DNA of 64,000 nucleotides from the NCBI GenBank assembly GCA_940337035.1, contig CALNHX010001927.1, positions 1 to 64,000 of the forward strand, given 5' to 3'. Source of the DNA: Agriotes lineatus. Taxonomy: Eukaryota; Arthropoda; Insecta; Coleoptera; Elateridae. The number at the start of each line of letters is the position of its first letter. The first letter of the stretch is position 1. The notes under the pieces were generated by a model that worked only from the letters and a program-made list of their open reading frames with translations, searched no databases and was not told the DNA's origin. Shown piece by piece: positions 24,101-39,100 of this stretch. The position numbers were made by a program, and so were the translations under genes.

Positions 24101-27100
24101 AGGTCGTGTGTTTTAAGCATAAAAAGCAACAAAACGCGTGTTAGGGACACACATTGATCATTAACATTGATACACACGTAATAAAATAGTATTACGCGCT
24201 TCTGGTATCTAAATATTTTAAGTTATTATATCCTCTTATTCTTGTTAACATAGAATTTTGGCTTAAACCGCGTAGTATTTGTGAATAAACATCCAGCATT
24301 CTCTGACTTAATGTGCTCGGCACCTTGTGAACTTAAGAAAGAATCTAGGCGATGGTATGCTCTTTGGTGGCTCGTGTTGTTTGAGTAACCGCGAAAGCCT
24401 CAGTATTACTATATCCTCTTCCTGAATATAATTCGTAGTACGCCTAATCATCTATAATTTTTAAGAATATTATTTCATTATAATTTTAATGCAAGAATAT
24501 ACACTTCATTCTATGGACTCGTTTTGTTAGTTTTGGGATTATAACTCATAATATTTATAAAATAAATCATGGATAATAAGCGCATTACTTATTATATTGC
24601 CCCTGAGAATATCATTGCCGGTCTCCTTATTTTTCATTTCGACTCGGTTTATGCTATTGCATAATATAAAATGTTCGCTGTGTTTTGCGTTTAGCGATCA
24701 ATATTTTTAAATCACTGGTCCGGCGGGCGTTTGCTTTCTCTCAAACTCATTGTATGATTAATAATAATTATTCTAGTTATTAGATTTTCGACTGCAGTTT
24801 TATTCGAACATAGAAAATCACAATTTTATTAGGATTTAAAAAAATTTTTTTTATTAATTATAACGGATTTCAGTTACCTTTAAATAGAAGCGAAAGCTAA
24901 AAAGATTTTTATAGAGAATACTAATAATTTGTAAAATTCGAAATGTTTCAATAAATTAATTTGTGTCAAACAGAATTATTGATAGGATATTCATCAGATA
25001 TTTAGGCTCTACCGCCTAGACCAGTGGCGCACACAGAATGTTTTTTTTTCGGGAAGGGTTTTTAAATTTTGTAAGTACCTACTTATGTAGGTGCCTATTT
25101 CAAAGATAGTAACAATAGAAATAAATCTTTCCAATAATAAAAAGCTCTGCTTTTATGTTTTATGTTATAGAAGTTTCAATTTTATTAAGTAGTTAACATT
25201 TTTTAATTAATAAAATAAATTAGCAAGATTATTTAGTTCTATAATACTACTTTTAAATACATGTAAATTGCTTTTTTAATAACGTTTCTATATAACCGAT
25301 GAAGCTAGCAAAACTAGCGAAACGTTTTAATTAATTAAAATTTTTATAAATATCATAGTATGTTAATGACAAAATGATTTTTATTTACTAACAATTTCTT
25401 GACTAAAAATCTTGCATAAAGTTTATCTTAAAATGGTATGTAGAAGAACCATAACTAGCCCCACGAAAACTGCATAAATTGTACAATTTTCAGAAATTAA
25501 TGCCATATTTTTACAGGAATAAATTTCAGATTTAATGTAAACGCCGCCTCGATACACCTTTCAGCAACGCTACTAAAAATATCAGAGCTATCATGAGACG
25601 GGAAACGATGATATTTTGTAATTTTTCAAACCGCGAAAATGAGCACTTTTGAACAGCTTTAAAATAGCCTTAAAAGATTCGATCAGCGACTCATATTGAG
25701 AATTGAGATTGAGATCATCACATAGAAAAGATGGTTTACTTTATTGTCTCTGTTGCACAATTGTACACGTGTGCCTAAATTAGTTTGATACAAACAAATC
25801 GCTAAGCATAAACACTTCAGAACTGATTGTTAATTAGGGCAATGAGAATTTCCAGGTGCTCCATTTCCCAGAAAGGCGACCGGATCAGTGTTTAAAAAAT
25901 TAATATCGTCTAAACGTAGACGATTATTAGGCGTTCACAGAAAATGTTCCGACTATTAGATTAATGTACAGGAATGAGATGTTTGTCATTTTTGTAGAAA
26001 ACAGATCATAATTTTAAGGTAGAAGAATCAAACACTGTTAGAATTGTAAAAATAAAATTTAAGTTATAACATAAAAAAAAAGTTTTTTGGTACAAGTGTG
26101 TTGTATTATAAATAATCCACGAGAGAAAAGTTATACTGTTACACACTTATTGTATATACAGGATGTTTCATAACGTACGGAAGAGACTGAAAGGGTAGCT
26201 AGAAGGGACCAAAATAAAGTTATTACTTCACTCGTCTGAAAGACGAAGGAAGTATTGTAATCACGAAAAATCACATCATAAATGTACTTTTTAAAGTTGA
26301 AAAACAAAACAAAGCATTCACCGCCAACTAAATTTTTAGCATATCTAGCAAGCCGTTGAAAGTAATATTCTCAAAGTTTAATTTGGTATAGTGAAGTTAT
26401 TTTTCAAAACTGCCATATCAAGTGCTACATCGTTGGATTCTACACAAAAATAGCTTTCTAATGATGGTACTTTCGACTCACATTTCAATAAAAAAAAATT
26501 AAGTTGGCCGTGCTGCAGTCGTAAAACGATCGATAAAAAAAATTGGAACCACGAATATTAGTTGAAAACCGTATGTTTTACTTCTATACCAAATTTCAGA
26601 GTTCTATCTATGGCCGTAATCAAATAATACCACCGTTTCCATACTTAATTTACGCACTGTATATTTATGACAATGTATTCGCTTATTAGTCGTCATGCTT
26701 GACAGGCTTGGGTAGTATTTGAATAATTCGTAATTTGGATATTATTCAAGCTACTTTTCTCGTATTGGTATTTGTACACAAATAATGATTTGAGTATTCG
26801 TAATCGAGCAACTAGTTTTTGCCCGTATTCTGTGTTCAGTATTTTAGTTACCGTTTTTGGGTATTCAAATATTTTAGGTATTTAAATTACCCGATTACTT
26901 GAGTACATGAGATAGAATTTTTACATTCGGGAAGTACAGAAAATAAACCTTTAATTCGAATCAATGTAATGTTTCTAGTTAAGTTTTACTAAAAGCCGAC
27001 GAAATTGAGGGTCGACTTCAAGAAGGTTCAACCACGTCATAAGCCATAAATGCTTGTGTTATTTATTTTGTTTGCTGTTATATTTTTTAGTCTGAGTTAT

Positions 27101-30100
27101 AGTAAAAACAACAAAAACAATTGAAATACCCTAAAATGCAAGAATGGGCTTAGACTTAGACGATATGCTACGCTTTATTGCACTCGTACTACAAAAATGT
27201 GCATTTTGAAACAATAGTAAATAATAGTGAAGAATTAAATACCTTTACAAGCTAGTATGGCTAAAACATCTATGACATCTGCAACACTAGAAATTTATAC
27301 ATTTTATGTGTGAGCGATGCACTCTGTAACCTTTTAATAGATGACGATTGCAGCAATCGTACTGTCGAATGTGTTGTTTTTTAAAGGAATTCTAATTTCG
27401 GCTTGTAGAGAGATTTATATGCTTATTTTGCATTTAAAGTTAATAATTTATTTTTAGCGGCACCTGGATATATTTTAGTCTCGCTGGAATTGTGATAATA
27501 TTTTCCGTAAAAATGTCAATGTTAAAATGACTTAACTGTTAATGTGGAGAATTACAACATATAGGTGCTGCTACTACAAAAAAAACATATTCAATATGGT
27601 ATTTAAGTTAAAATGAGCACATGAGCAGCGTACTCAAAAATATACAGATAGTTAAAGTTTCAAAAAGGAGTAGTTTAAATTATTTATCTATTTGGATAGA
27701 ATACTTTCCTTTCAAAGAGGCAGTATTTTCTTACTTTTCAACCGAATGTAACGATTTCTTTTCACTAAAAATAAAAAATTAAAAATTGCCTTGGGAAATG
27801 ACTAAAGATTATAGACATGTCTTTACGACTATTGCGATTTAGATCGTGTCGTAGCCAAAACGACTTTTTAAAAAGTTGCCTTTTATATTCCAACGCAAGT
27901 TATACATTGGAGCCTCAACTACGTCGAACAATATCTTACTTCTAGCGTAAGATGAGAACTAAACCTAATAAAATAACTCTAGGCAGTTGGTAAAGTAGAC
28001 CCTTATATTAAGATAACTACTATCTACGGATGCAGGTGGCGAGAGCGCAAGGTTACAAATTCAACATTCTAAAGAGTGTTCATTAGAATTTGTGGTCTAG
28101 TCGGCTTTGGAACTGATGAAGTCATGTCGTGCATTAAATCATATGGCTGATAACTGACACTGGTGACACTGTAAGGCTATGTCAAATTCGTTGTTAGATG
28201 GTTAGGTTTTGCGTTGGTCTGTGTCAAAACTGACGCATAACCTAACCTGCTAACATCGAATTTGACATAGATTTACAGTGTCACCAGTGTCAGTTATCAG
28301 CCATATGATTTAATGCACGACATGACTTCATCAGTTCCAAAGCCGACTAAACCACAAATTCTAATGAACACTCGTTAGTAAGCAGATTAATATAATAGAC
28401 AAAGCGACTAAGATAATATAACTTGCGGAAGTACAATTCCTAGTTGAATTTGAAATTTATAATTCAAGAAAACGAAGAAAAAGGCTCGCCCAAACACCTC
28501 TCTAAATGTATAATGTCTTAAGATAAACAATTGATGTAAGATTCTAAATTTATTCTACGAGGTCTTTTTCACTGTAGTAACCAGACATCACTTCCAATTT
28601 GTGTGTTTAACTTTTGTATTGTATTATCTGTAGCCTCATTTACCTTGCAGTGTAGAGGATGGTGCTTTATGCGCTGGCATCTGGCGGTACAATGCTCAAC
28701 TTGCCTTGGATTCGGGATACAGAGTTGGAGTGCGCCTTTGGTGCTTGCGCAGCAACCATTGTGTGAGGTGTGTGTCTTGGTGATGTGTTGACCTTGTTAC
28801 TCTATCTCTTAGGTCTGTGGTTCTGAATAGAGCACAGTTAATTTGGTGCCCAACTGTGAATGGTCTCACCGAGCCCGATTCCAATCGCCAAGGCTACGGA
28901 AAAATTCCGACCCCCGCGGGATGCTACCCGAGGACTTGCTTAATGCAAGCCTGGCGCTTTCCCACCTGCACCACGCGGCTTCTTCGTGTATAACCTTTAT
29001 AAGAAAATATTAAACTAGCCAATGCATAAATATAAGTAGAGACTGGATTTCTATGTATTTACATATTTTTTTGTTGCTTATTTAACTTTTGCATATTAAA
29101 GGTAAGGAACCTCCCTACCAAGTTTTATTTAAAGGTTTTACTGCATATGATGTTTGTTTTCCATATAAAATATTTGAAGTTTTTCTTAAAAATTCATATT
29201 TTATTATTGAAAAATGAAAACACCACCACTGCATTTGAAGAATGCCGTGATTACATGATACTGGACTTGTAACAAGTAAATCTACACATTGCCCGATTTG
29301 CTAATGTTGCTCTTGTGTTATAATATTCTCAAAAACTTAGGAAAACTTTCCGCTACAGCCTCAAACATGATTGAAAAGCTTTCGGAGTTGGCACGCTTTA
29401 CATGCATAGTCAAAAACTTAATAGAATAACATAATTCTTAAGGGTGAAATACTGCTTTTGCAGCATTTGTAAAGAAATGAGAAATAATACATAGAAAATA
29501 ATATTAAGTATAAATTATTAATTATAATTAAATAATTATAATTATAGTTATAATTATAATTAATATTTATAATTAATAATCAATTAATTATAAAATAATG
29601 ATTCCACTTGGCTTGAGGCTGTTAAATTTTAGGAAGACAATTTTCAAGAATTAAAGTTCGTTTTTAATGAATTTACTGAAAATGTCTTATTCCTTGCACA
29701 ATCTAAACAGTGTTTCTCCAATAATGTTTTTTTTTTCTAAATTTGGTCTTCATTGAAATACATTTTTATCCCTAATAGTTAAATGATTGAAAACGAAACA
29801 TTTCTAACATTGCCAACTTGATATTTGCTCCCATTACATCGTACGATGCCGAGCGTCGAGCAGTCATAATTAATATACGAATCTGTTCTAACAAAGGACA
29901 CAACTTTTCCCTCAATGAAGAAAATTATTGTCCTCAACTGCAACAAAACATTTGTATAAATTTTAGCACAGAAAAATAATGTTTTAACTTTATATGCTGT
30001 TGTAATCTTTTCCTCTATGTGCAATGTCATGTTATGCCAACGTTTTAGTATTTTTTGTGTCATCTACTTACAAATAAAATCTTTCAGTCTATTTAGTGTA

Positions 30101-33100
30101 GTCTGTAACGTTTTACAGAAAATAAACCAAAGATGTTATTTTTCAAAATGTGGTTTAGTATTCATTAAAAACTTTAAACAATTACGTATATTTGCGCTTA
30201 TTTTTAATGTAACTTTATAGTCCAGTCATTAGATACATAATAATAGTGTTTTGGTGCAAAAAGGTTGCGGAGTTTTGAAACTTGGCAGAAGTGCAGACTT
30301 GGAGGTCCTTAACATGCACTTAAGTTTGCAACCTCATGCGACCGCCGCTAGTTCCACCATCTTGAAGAAATGGCGGCCAAAATCAGTTTTTGGCATGTAA
30401 CTCGGTTCCTGTAGGTTTTTAGAAAAAAATGTCCGATCAAAAGGCGAAGAGGATAAAATTTTCTACAAAATCTCTTTTATAATTTTTTTTGACAGACAAA
30501 TATTTTCCGAGTACAAGGCCGAACAGTAGGGAAAACTTTTTAAAATCTCGTGAAAGCGGCATTTGCATGATACTTTTTACCAATTATCTCCAAACTAATC
30601 TACCTAAAGTAGTCTAATCTATTATATAACTGTTTAGACAGTGATATTGAAACCAAGTCAATAAAGCACAGAGTTAGGATATTTTATATAATTGCAATTT
30701 TAAACAAAAATTAAAATATTAAATGCATTGATTATGAGATGGGAGAAACAGTAGTTAGTCGGATCAAGGCACGCAAAGGCAAAGCATATTTCAGAGGGTT
30801 TGAATTTGGCTTGTAAATAAAGTATGTAATATATTTAAAATGATAGGTTTGTGCACATGTAAAGCCAGACCAAACGAAAATAATTGGCACAAAAAGGTTG
30901 TTACGTGCATAAAAGGATCGTAGTTATCAATAAAAGCAAAGGACTGTGAAAATACTGAGCAAGCTGAAGGGTAAAGCAAGATGAAGAAAAATCTAGAAAA
31001 TTGCAAAAAGCAATTCCTGAATGGAGGCAACAGAAAAGAGGCAAGCGATGTGCAAATTTCGGAACTCAAAAATCAGTGCTTTAACAATCAAAAACATAGT
31101 GCAAAAGCAGAGCAGTAAAATTAAAAACGTTTGTGAGTGCAACGCTATGGAACAATATTAGTTATAAGCAAAAAGACAATATTTTAGATTTTAAGAAAAT
31201 GTTAGATTGTAATTTATGTAAACAAATTTTATTCTAATTATGATGCTTTTTTGTCATTAACAAGGAGAAAAATTGAATAAATTAATTTGAAAGATTTTTG
31301 GATTTGTGCTCCACATTTGATTAAAGTTTTATAATAATAAACGAGTATTTTACAACCTAAAAAGTGGTCCATTTTATTGCCAAAGTGGTGCCTGTGATAA
31401 CGTTTGCAGCAGTTTCCGCAACAAAAATTTCACAAATTTACAAATCACATCCCCGAGGGTATCGGGAGCCGTCCAACTGCAAATTACGATCTCCGATTAC
31501 GACTGAAATTAGCATCGGAAGCCAGAGGTTAGCAGTCCAGGACATCAGCCGAGTCTGCAAGAGCGTCGCCGTCGACACCTGCACCCAGGGGAGCGTCTCC
31601 AGCAGGAAACACCAGGAGCGTCACCTGAGAGCAGCAACGAAGTGAACTTCAAAAGGTAGAGGTGCCTGCAATTTAAGTGTTAGCGTTCGGGTAAACGACT
31701 AAAACCCAAGATTAAACCTTGCCGAAGAGGCCCGCGTTTTTCCAAAAGGCCAATTATTTCGTGGTTTTCAAAAATCGAGCGGCGTTACCAGGTTTTGTTG
31801 GCGAAATCGGCCAGGCTCAAGCTTCCTAAACAAAAGAAAGTTGGCATCCGAACAATCAAGGCGAAGTTTGACGTCATCTTAACAATGAAGGGGATGTTTT
31901 AATAGTTGCCAAGCGGGAATATTTAAATAATTTACCTGACGCGTTCTCACTGTTATTTCACGATTTCAAACGTTCAATTTCACGCTGTATGCAGAACCAT
32001 TTTGTGTTCAGCTGTCAATTTACGAAATTGTAAATTTTATCTACTAATAACAAGCAAACGAGCAACGTTGAAACAAATAACCTAAAATATGAGAATATAG
32101 TCCGTTTATGAACCCAACCCATCAGATAAAAAGTTTTGTGTTGCCGAGAGCTAGCGTAATCAATATTGCAGTCAAATAAAATAGAAAAAGATGCATTCTA
32201 CCATTTTATTTATGCGATTAATTATTACAGTTTCATTTTAACTAGCTTGAAATCACTGATAGGCAAGTTTGAGCACACAGTATAAAAAATATAAACCGAG
32301 AATTGCGTGTGTACTTGGAATTTACCATAAAATTTAACTTATATTATTTTTATACCAAAAAAAAATAATTACAAACAGGCACCAGATAGGGGGGCGTTTG
32401 CAAATTTATGTCGCCCAACGTCGGGGCAGAGGTGAATTTTAATTTATTCAGACTGTCCCAAAATAACAAGGCAGTCATCGCAATATATGCACTTTGTATG
32501 TTGTCTGTATTGAGATGGTATTTAGCCCGTTACTCAACTCTGCTTGCAGCATAGATAAATAAAGCAAGTCAATAAAGCACAGAGCTGGGGTAAATGAGGC
32601 AACTGCAAAAAGTTACATCAGAAATTTTAATTCATAACTACATTGGTAACGCATTGCCGATATTAAATGGAATTAATTCAAAATAAATAGTAATAAGGCA
32701 GAGCTCAATTCGTAAATTAGAGTCACATAAATATCAATTAGCATAAAGTAAGAGGTTGGTGCAAAGTAAAGCCAATCAAAATTCAACAAATCTGTCACCA
32801 AGGGGTTTACTACATGCGTGTTAAATAAATTCACAGGTCAGTATAATTGAATAAGTACAGTTCTATGAACTTTTTAAATAAAGGACAGAATGTAATATTT
32901 GAAGAATGGCGAACAGCAGACAATTATTATAAAATACAAGAAATTCACACAACAGGAAGTGAACGAGATTGGGGTTTAAAAAATGAGTCAGTGAAGCGAC
33001 ATAAGTGAACAGACAATCCAAATAAAACATAGTGGGTGGCGCTATAACCTAGTTTAAATACGAACGTGAACAAACAATAATTTTAAAATTAAGATTTTGT

Positions 33101-36100
33101 ACTTTTTTATAATATAAGTTAAAATTTAGTTTATAAGTAACTGATTTGTACTTGGTTAACATCCATAATTATGAATTTAGATAGGAAATTGTTGTTAACT
33201 ACAGAGAGAAACAATTGAATAAAAATTATTTCATGACAGTCTAATTTGTCTCTCCAGATTAATTGAGTTTTAAGCCATTTACAATTGAAATAAATATAAA
33301 TAATTCTACCATAGTGATCAGGAGTTTGTAGTGCATATGTGAGAATGTGGGTGTGAAAATCCATCACCTAAAAATTATTTTCATCTGCGACCACCTTGCG
33401 AACCACTTCGCCAACGACGAGAAGTTTACGATCATCAGATTTTGAGCACAATTGATGTCAGGCGTTTGAAATTTTGGTAGCACCACGTCCGCACGCCGTG
33501 TAGGAGTACACAGCAGTTCCAGCATCCTAGGGTTCCGCTTCCAGCAGCGAGCATCAGGAGAAGTTGTTCCGAGCCAGTTCCCGCAGCCTAAATTAAGCTT
33601 ATTAAAAATTATAATAGTCCTGTACAGTATACGATTGGCGGTACTATTAAAGGTAATTACTTGGTGGAGTAATACCAGGATAAGATAAGATTTGTTGATC
33701 TAAAAAGTAGGCGGGATCAGCGGAATAAAACTGACTGTCCCGGCAATGTTTTCCAGTGAAATGTAGTTAATTGTGTGTTGACAAACTTAAAAAAGCTTAA
33801 GTATGTTCGCAACTGTGGATGTGAGAAGTCGACATGTGACCGAGCATTTAGTTAATAACAGTGTTTTTATATATTTTGAACCGTGGATCAATACGAAAAG
33901 CTCCGAAAGATATCGACGCTCCAGAGAACATGCGTCCAATAATGTTATTTTTAATGAACCGATGATTCCACCTGTTTTGCAAGAAAAATTCTTGTCGAGC
34001 GATACTAATAAAAGGAATTTAATTTCCTTGTTAATTACGAAGTTTGAAGTACAAATTACACAGCAAAGCAGGCAGTAGAAGATGCGGATGTGCTCATCAT
34101 TCAGACAGCCATCGACATGTCATCGCCTTTTACTCGTGTTTTCGTTGTGGGAGAAGATATAGATTTGTAGGTTCTTCTAACTGCAAAGGCGAGAGATCAG
34201 GAAAACATTTTTTTGCTAAAACCATCGAGAGCGAAAGTTGCGGAAACACTGTATTCGACGAGGAGCCTGAAATACAAGAAAGCTGTTGCGAAGAACATTT
34301 TGTTTTTACATGCAATCAGTGGTTGTGACACAATCTCTGCCCTTTTTAACTAAGAGAAATTGAAGTTCCTCAGTCTCATGGATACAAACGACTCGTTGCT
34401 TGAGACTGTGGCAATCTTTCAAGAACTCGAAGCAAATGTTGATGCTCTCGCTGCAGCTGTTGAAACGTTTTTATTTGCACTGTATGGCGAATCGTTTTAA
34501 AAGGACACATTGGATTCGCTCTAAGAACAAATTTAATCTCGCGTCCCTGCTACCTACAAGAGATGCTACAAGGCAGCATTGTCTCCGATGTGGTGTGGCA
34601 GAGAAAACGATCCAGAGCAATATGGCTGGCAGAAAATGAGGAACGGGTTTGATGCTGTTCGGGCTACGTCAGAAGCAGCCCCCAACGCCATTTTAGAATC
34701 AATATCTTTTAAATGTAAGAATGGCTGTGCAGGACCGTGTGGATGTCGGAAAACAGGTTTAAAATGCTCAGTGCTGTGTCTATATTGCAACGGGACAACA
34801 TGTAAAAACATTCCTGATTTGGTAGTGAATTCCGATCCCAAAGACCCAAACGAGTCTGACGATGACTTTGATTCGTTGGAGTGGCCGAGTGGGTGTTGGA
34901 GACGGGAGACGAGCAAGATTTGTCAGATAGCGTATATAATAAACCAGGAACATCCCATAATACAAAACGGCACAAACCGTGCTTCTAAATTTAGGGTGTG
35001 GATTAGGCCTACTGGGGATACCACATTAAACAAAATCGCGTCGCTCAACTTTACCTCCTGGGTGGTATGGAAACGAGTTGACAGCCTATGTTTTTATTAC
35101 TTTACTGCACTAAAGTGCTTTAGGTGGGCTAATTTATACATAATTGGTAAAAAGTACCAGATACGAGATTTTTAAAAATTTGCCCTATTGTTCGACCCTG
35201 TAACCTGGAAAGTATTAGTCTGACAAAAAAAATTTAGAGACGATTTTGTAGCAAAAATTTCATGGCATTTTTTTTCCTAAAATTTACAAGAGCCTAGTTA
35301 TATACCAAAAACTGATTTTGGTCGCCATTTAGGGTCATACTTAGACCCACCAAGCATACAATCATGCCAAGTTTCAAAACTCCGCAACGTTTTGCAACCA
35401 AAAAAGTATCTAATGACTGCACTATTATGTTAAATTTATATTTTAATTATTTTAAGCACATAAGAAAAAATTATTTTGAAAATCGTACGACACTCATTAA
35501 TGACCAATAGAAAAATTAGTTCACGAGTCGTAACCAAGACAACAGCAAAAATTTCTTGGAAATTTTTTGTAGGTAGACATTACTTCTTTTTAGGGTTTGT
35601 GTCGTTACGATTTTCTTACCGAATCTGCATTCGAGCATTAATTCATATCCGGAAATTATTATTCGTGCATTCCAACAACGTCCTAGTTTGCCCTCCCGTC
35701 CCGCTCGGGCAAATTAATACAACGTTGTTGGAACGCACTCAAAAAAATTTCCGAAAAGAATTAATGCTTTTATGATATTATATGTGAAAATTTTAAGTAC
35801 ATATAAATCCGGACTCTAATTATAAGCAATCGAAACTTGCTTTACTACTTTCGCCAAACTAATAAAAGCTGTAAGAGATTCTATAAAAATTTATAGAGGA
35901 CTCTACACGGAATTTCCCTCACAAGCGAAGTTTTTGAAACTAAAGATTTTTAAAATCTCAGAGAAAAACCATGGTTGACCTGTTATCTGCTTTTCACCCT
36001 CTATTTATTGGATCAAAAATGTACCAATTTTCGGCAAGGATAGATATTTTCTCCATTTATTAAATAAACTTTTCCTCCTCCAGTCCCATTTCGCGCAATT

Positions 36101-39100
36101 TCTCACTAAATGTGTGGAAAAAATACACATGTTTTACCTATATATGTTGATTCTGAAATAGTTGGCCAAAATCGGGAACCCGATTAAGCTCCTCATAAAG
36201 ATGAAGTTCTTGTAAACGTTGGTCCAATTTGAAGCCAGACGTTTCTACGCTCCTTTATTATTTTAATTTGGATTGGTCTTAAGTTGCTAGTTAGCTCAGA
36301 CCCGTTTATTACCTAAGTGGTGGCTATGGGTATTTGTGTAATACAGTATAACTCTGAGCAGTAGTGTTGCCATTATTTACACATGGTAATTCGTAAACGT
36401 ATATTATTAAATTATGGTCAAAGAAAAATGAAAAGTTTATATGAACATTAATTTACCTCCGGAAAGTTCCTTACTGAAATAACGGCTCAACAAGCACTCT
36501 ATTTACAGTTGTCTAGTAATAATTCACACAGTTGAAATAGTTCTTTGCGTAGAACTTTAGCCAATATAATATTTTAAAATAATGTAAACATTTTCTTTTC
36601 CTCTTGCTAATTGAGCTCAGAGTGGAACATCTTCGAACGATTATTGAGCACTTAGATTTTAAATGGGTACTGTAAGTTACATTTAAAATGCATATTTTTG
36701 TTTTATGTCGATGAACTAAATATTTACACAAAATGAATCCTGATGTATAATAGCTATTATTAAAACTACAAAAATGTTTGAGATGTCCACCTTTTGCTTT
36801 GATATAAACCACAAGTTATAGGAAATCGATAAGGAAAACTTCACGTACGAGGTAAAGTCCATATATTCCCGGCCTCCTCTATTTGCAATGACACTATAGT
36901 GAACATTTCCAATGCATTATTTAGTTTATTACTTTAGTAGGCTGTTGCCAGCTTGGCCGAGCGGTTAGGGCGTCAGGCTGCGGTGCCCTCCGGTAAATAC
37001 GAGGTTCAATCCCCACATCTGGCAACTGGCGGGCGGCCCACCCAGTCGCTCTAAAAATTGGGCACCAAAACCACGGTTTTGGAAGTAGGGAAAGTAAGAC
37101 AGTCGTCGAAGGCGTGATGCTAACCACATCACCCAGTACGCCGTTAACGGTGTGCCAGATGACTGGGTTTCGGAAATAGATATTTCGGCGACCCTGACTT
37201 GCCGAGTCTCAGGCCATATTCCTACATGGAATAAGGCGCCCGAACTTTACTTTACTTTAGTAGGCTATGCTAAAAAGGCGAATTGTTTACGTGACCCAGT
37301 ATTTTATTGACAGTTAAAAAATCAAAGTCTTGCCAATAATTTTGCCGAAATGTTTAAAATTGAATATCGTGCGGTGATACAATTTCTCACAAAAGTAGGT
37401 GTTACTCTGACAGAAAGTAAAAAACGATTTGATGATATTTATGGAAACTCCTCACCTTCATTGTCAACGTTAAAATAATGGTCTAAGTTATTTCGCATGG
37501 GCAGATAATCTCTCAAAGATAATCCAGGAAGCGGTGCAACTGAACTGCGCACCAAACTCATTAGTCCCTTAAGGCTAGTATTTAGTAACTTTAAAATCGT
37601 CGTTCGCCACATCTAGGGATTTTTGAAAAAGCCTAGATATAGGCAAGAAACTGAACGGCTATTGCCTCTGGCAATGGCCTGTTGTAGATTTGACCAGTGG
37701 AGATCGTTAAGCCTTTAATGACAAGTTAATCTGACAGCGTACCTCATTACGAAAAGTTCGGTAAGAAAACAGAATGTAAACACATTCAACCGTAAATACA
37801 GGGCAACGGGAAGTTATAACTGAGAATATCCCTTAGGTATATTTGATCGAACATTTTCCATAGCAACGGCGATTATTAATAATCGGAAATTTATTGAAAT
37901 TTACCGGGAAATTTCCAGTTATGTCACTGTCATCAAAGCATTTAGAGACAACAAAGCTGTGAACAAACAACAAAGTCAGTAGGCCGATAATGATTGTTGC
38001 TATGGGCAACCAAAAGCGACCTCTAAACAAACTTAAATGTTAATTAACTGTAGTTTTGACAAAAAATCCTAAAATGTTAGTACTTAGATATTAGTTTTAT
38101 TATTATTTTTAACAAAAATGTTTTCTTTACTGTGTTTTTTTCATTCGTGATATTCTCTATCAAAGTATAACGCGTCCATAAAAAAATTCCTATGGAAATA
38201 TTTGCAAAACGTGTTCCTCAGCGACTTTTTTTAACAAAAGCATTCCTGCATGCCTTCAAGAAATTAGCCCCAGAACATTTTTCCAAATATTTTCAGAAAA
38301 TTTTCAATCATTTGGTATATTTCGACTGAAAATTGCATAATGTTTTATAACGGTCATAATAGTTTAATAGTCTTTGTTCTACATATCATAAAAATTTAAA
38401 ATGCATACAATCTGAAAACAACATATTATAGAATAATTCGTATACATAAATCAATGGCGTTATAAATTAAATATTTATGCTATTTTGAGAATTAATACTC
38501 GTATACTATTTTTAGCCTTAATTAAATATATAGGTAATTGTGACAATTTATTTCTTTTTATAAATGTATGTGTTTGCATGTTAGTTAATAAAAATAATTT
38601 TTTGCATCTATCTGACTCGTACGTTTTGTTTTTACTATAACGACAATAATTTTTGTGCGTATTTAAGTGCATATGTTTGCTATTTTACGTGCATATTTTC
38701 CAACTTTTAAGTGCATATTTATCCTAAGCGTGGTTATAAATAACTTAACTACTAAACTTCTTTATATTGTAACAATAAAATCGAAATGTTTGTAAATAAA
38801 TGGTTTGGCGTAACGAAAGCAGAGTATTTGGTGAAAAGTGAAAATTTTAAACAATTATACTGGTGTTGGTGTGATATAATTTTACTTCTAAGGAAGCTAT
38901 CGAGATAAAATTATCCGCAGTAAAAGATTTTAATATAAACCAAAAGTAAATCAATGTAAAATGTAACAGAACAAACCTTTACATTCGAACTGCTAAAGAA
39001 CGTCTTTTACCTATTTCTCGGAAGTACTTATGCACTCAGAAGCGGCGTGAGACGAACGTCATGTATGAATCTCTCAACGCTTAGTTTATAGAAATATACT

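Larger units (their letters stand above)
30218..35424 (+). mobile_element. 5.2-kb DNA transposon with long TIRs and a broken Cys-rich-protein gene
   Basis: TAGTCCAGTCATTAGATAC at 30218 is answered at 35424 by the complement of TAGTGCAGTCATTAGATAC. The inverted similarity continues for 0.3-0.4 kb: GTTGCGGAGTTTTGAAACTT, AAAATCAGTTTTTGG, CTTTTTACCAATTAT and others appear in mirrored order. A candidate 3-bp duplication TTA flanks the ends (30215-30217 and 35425-35427). Near the right TIR, in plus orientation, lies a decayed gene (33803-34900) of a widespread repeat-associated family. The interior 30.6-33.8 kb also holds sequence I cannot classify. Superfamily unknown. Confidence 0.65.

Noticed and set aside
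26157..26665. MITE starting TATACAGGATG
   Set aside because: The candidate right end (CACTGTATA near 26655) does not pair beyond a few bases; no convincing terminal inverted repeat.
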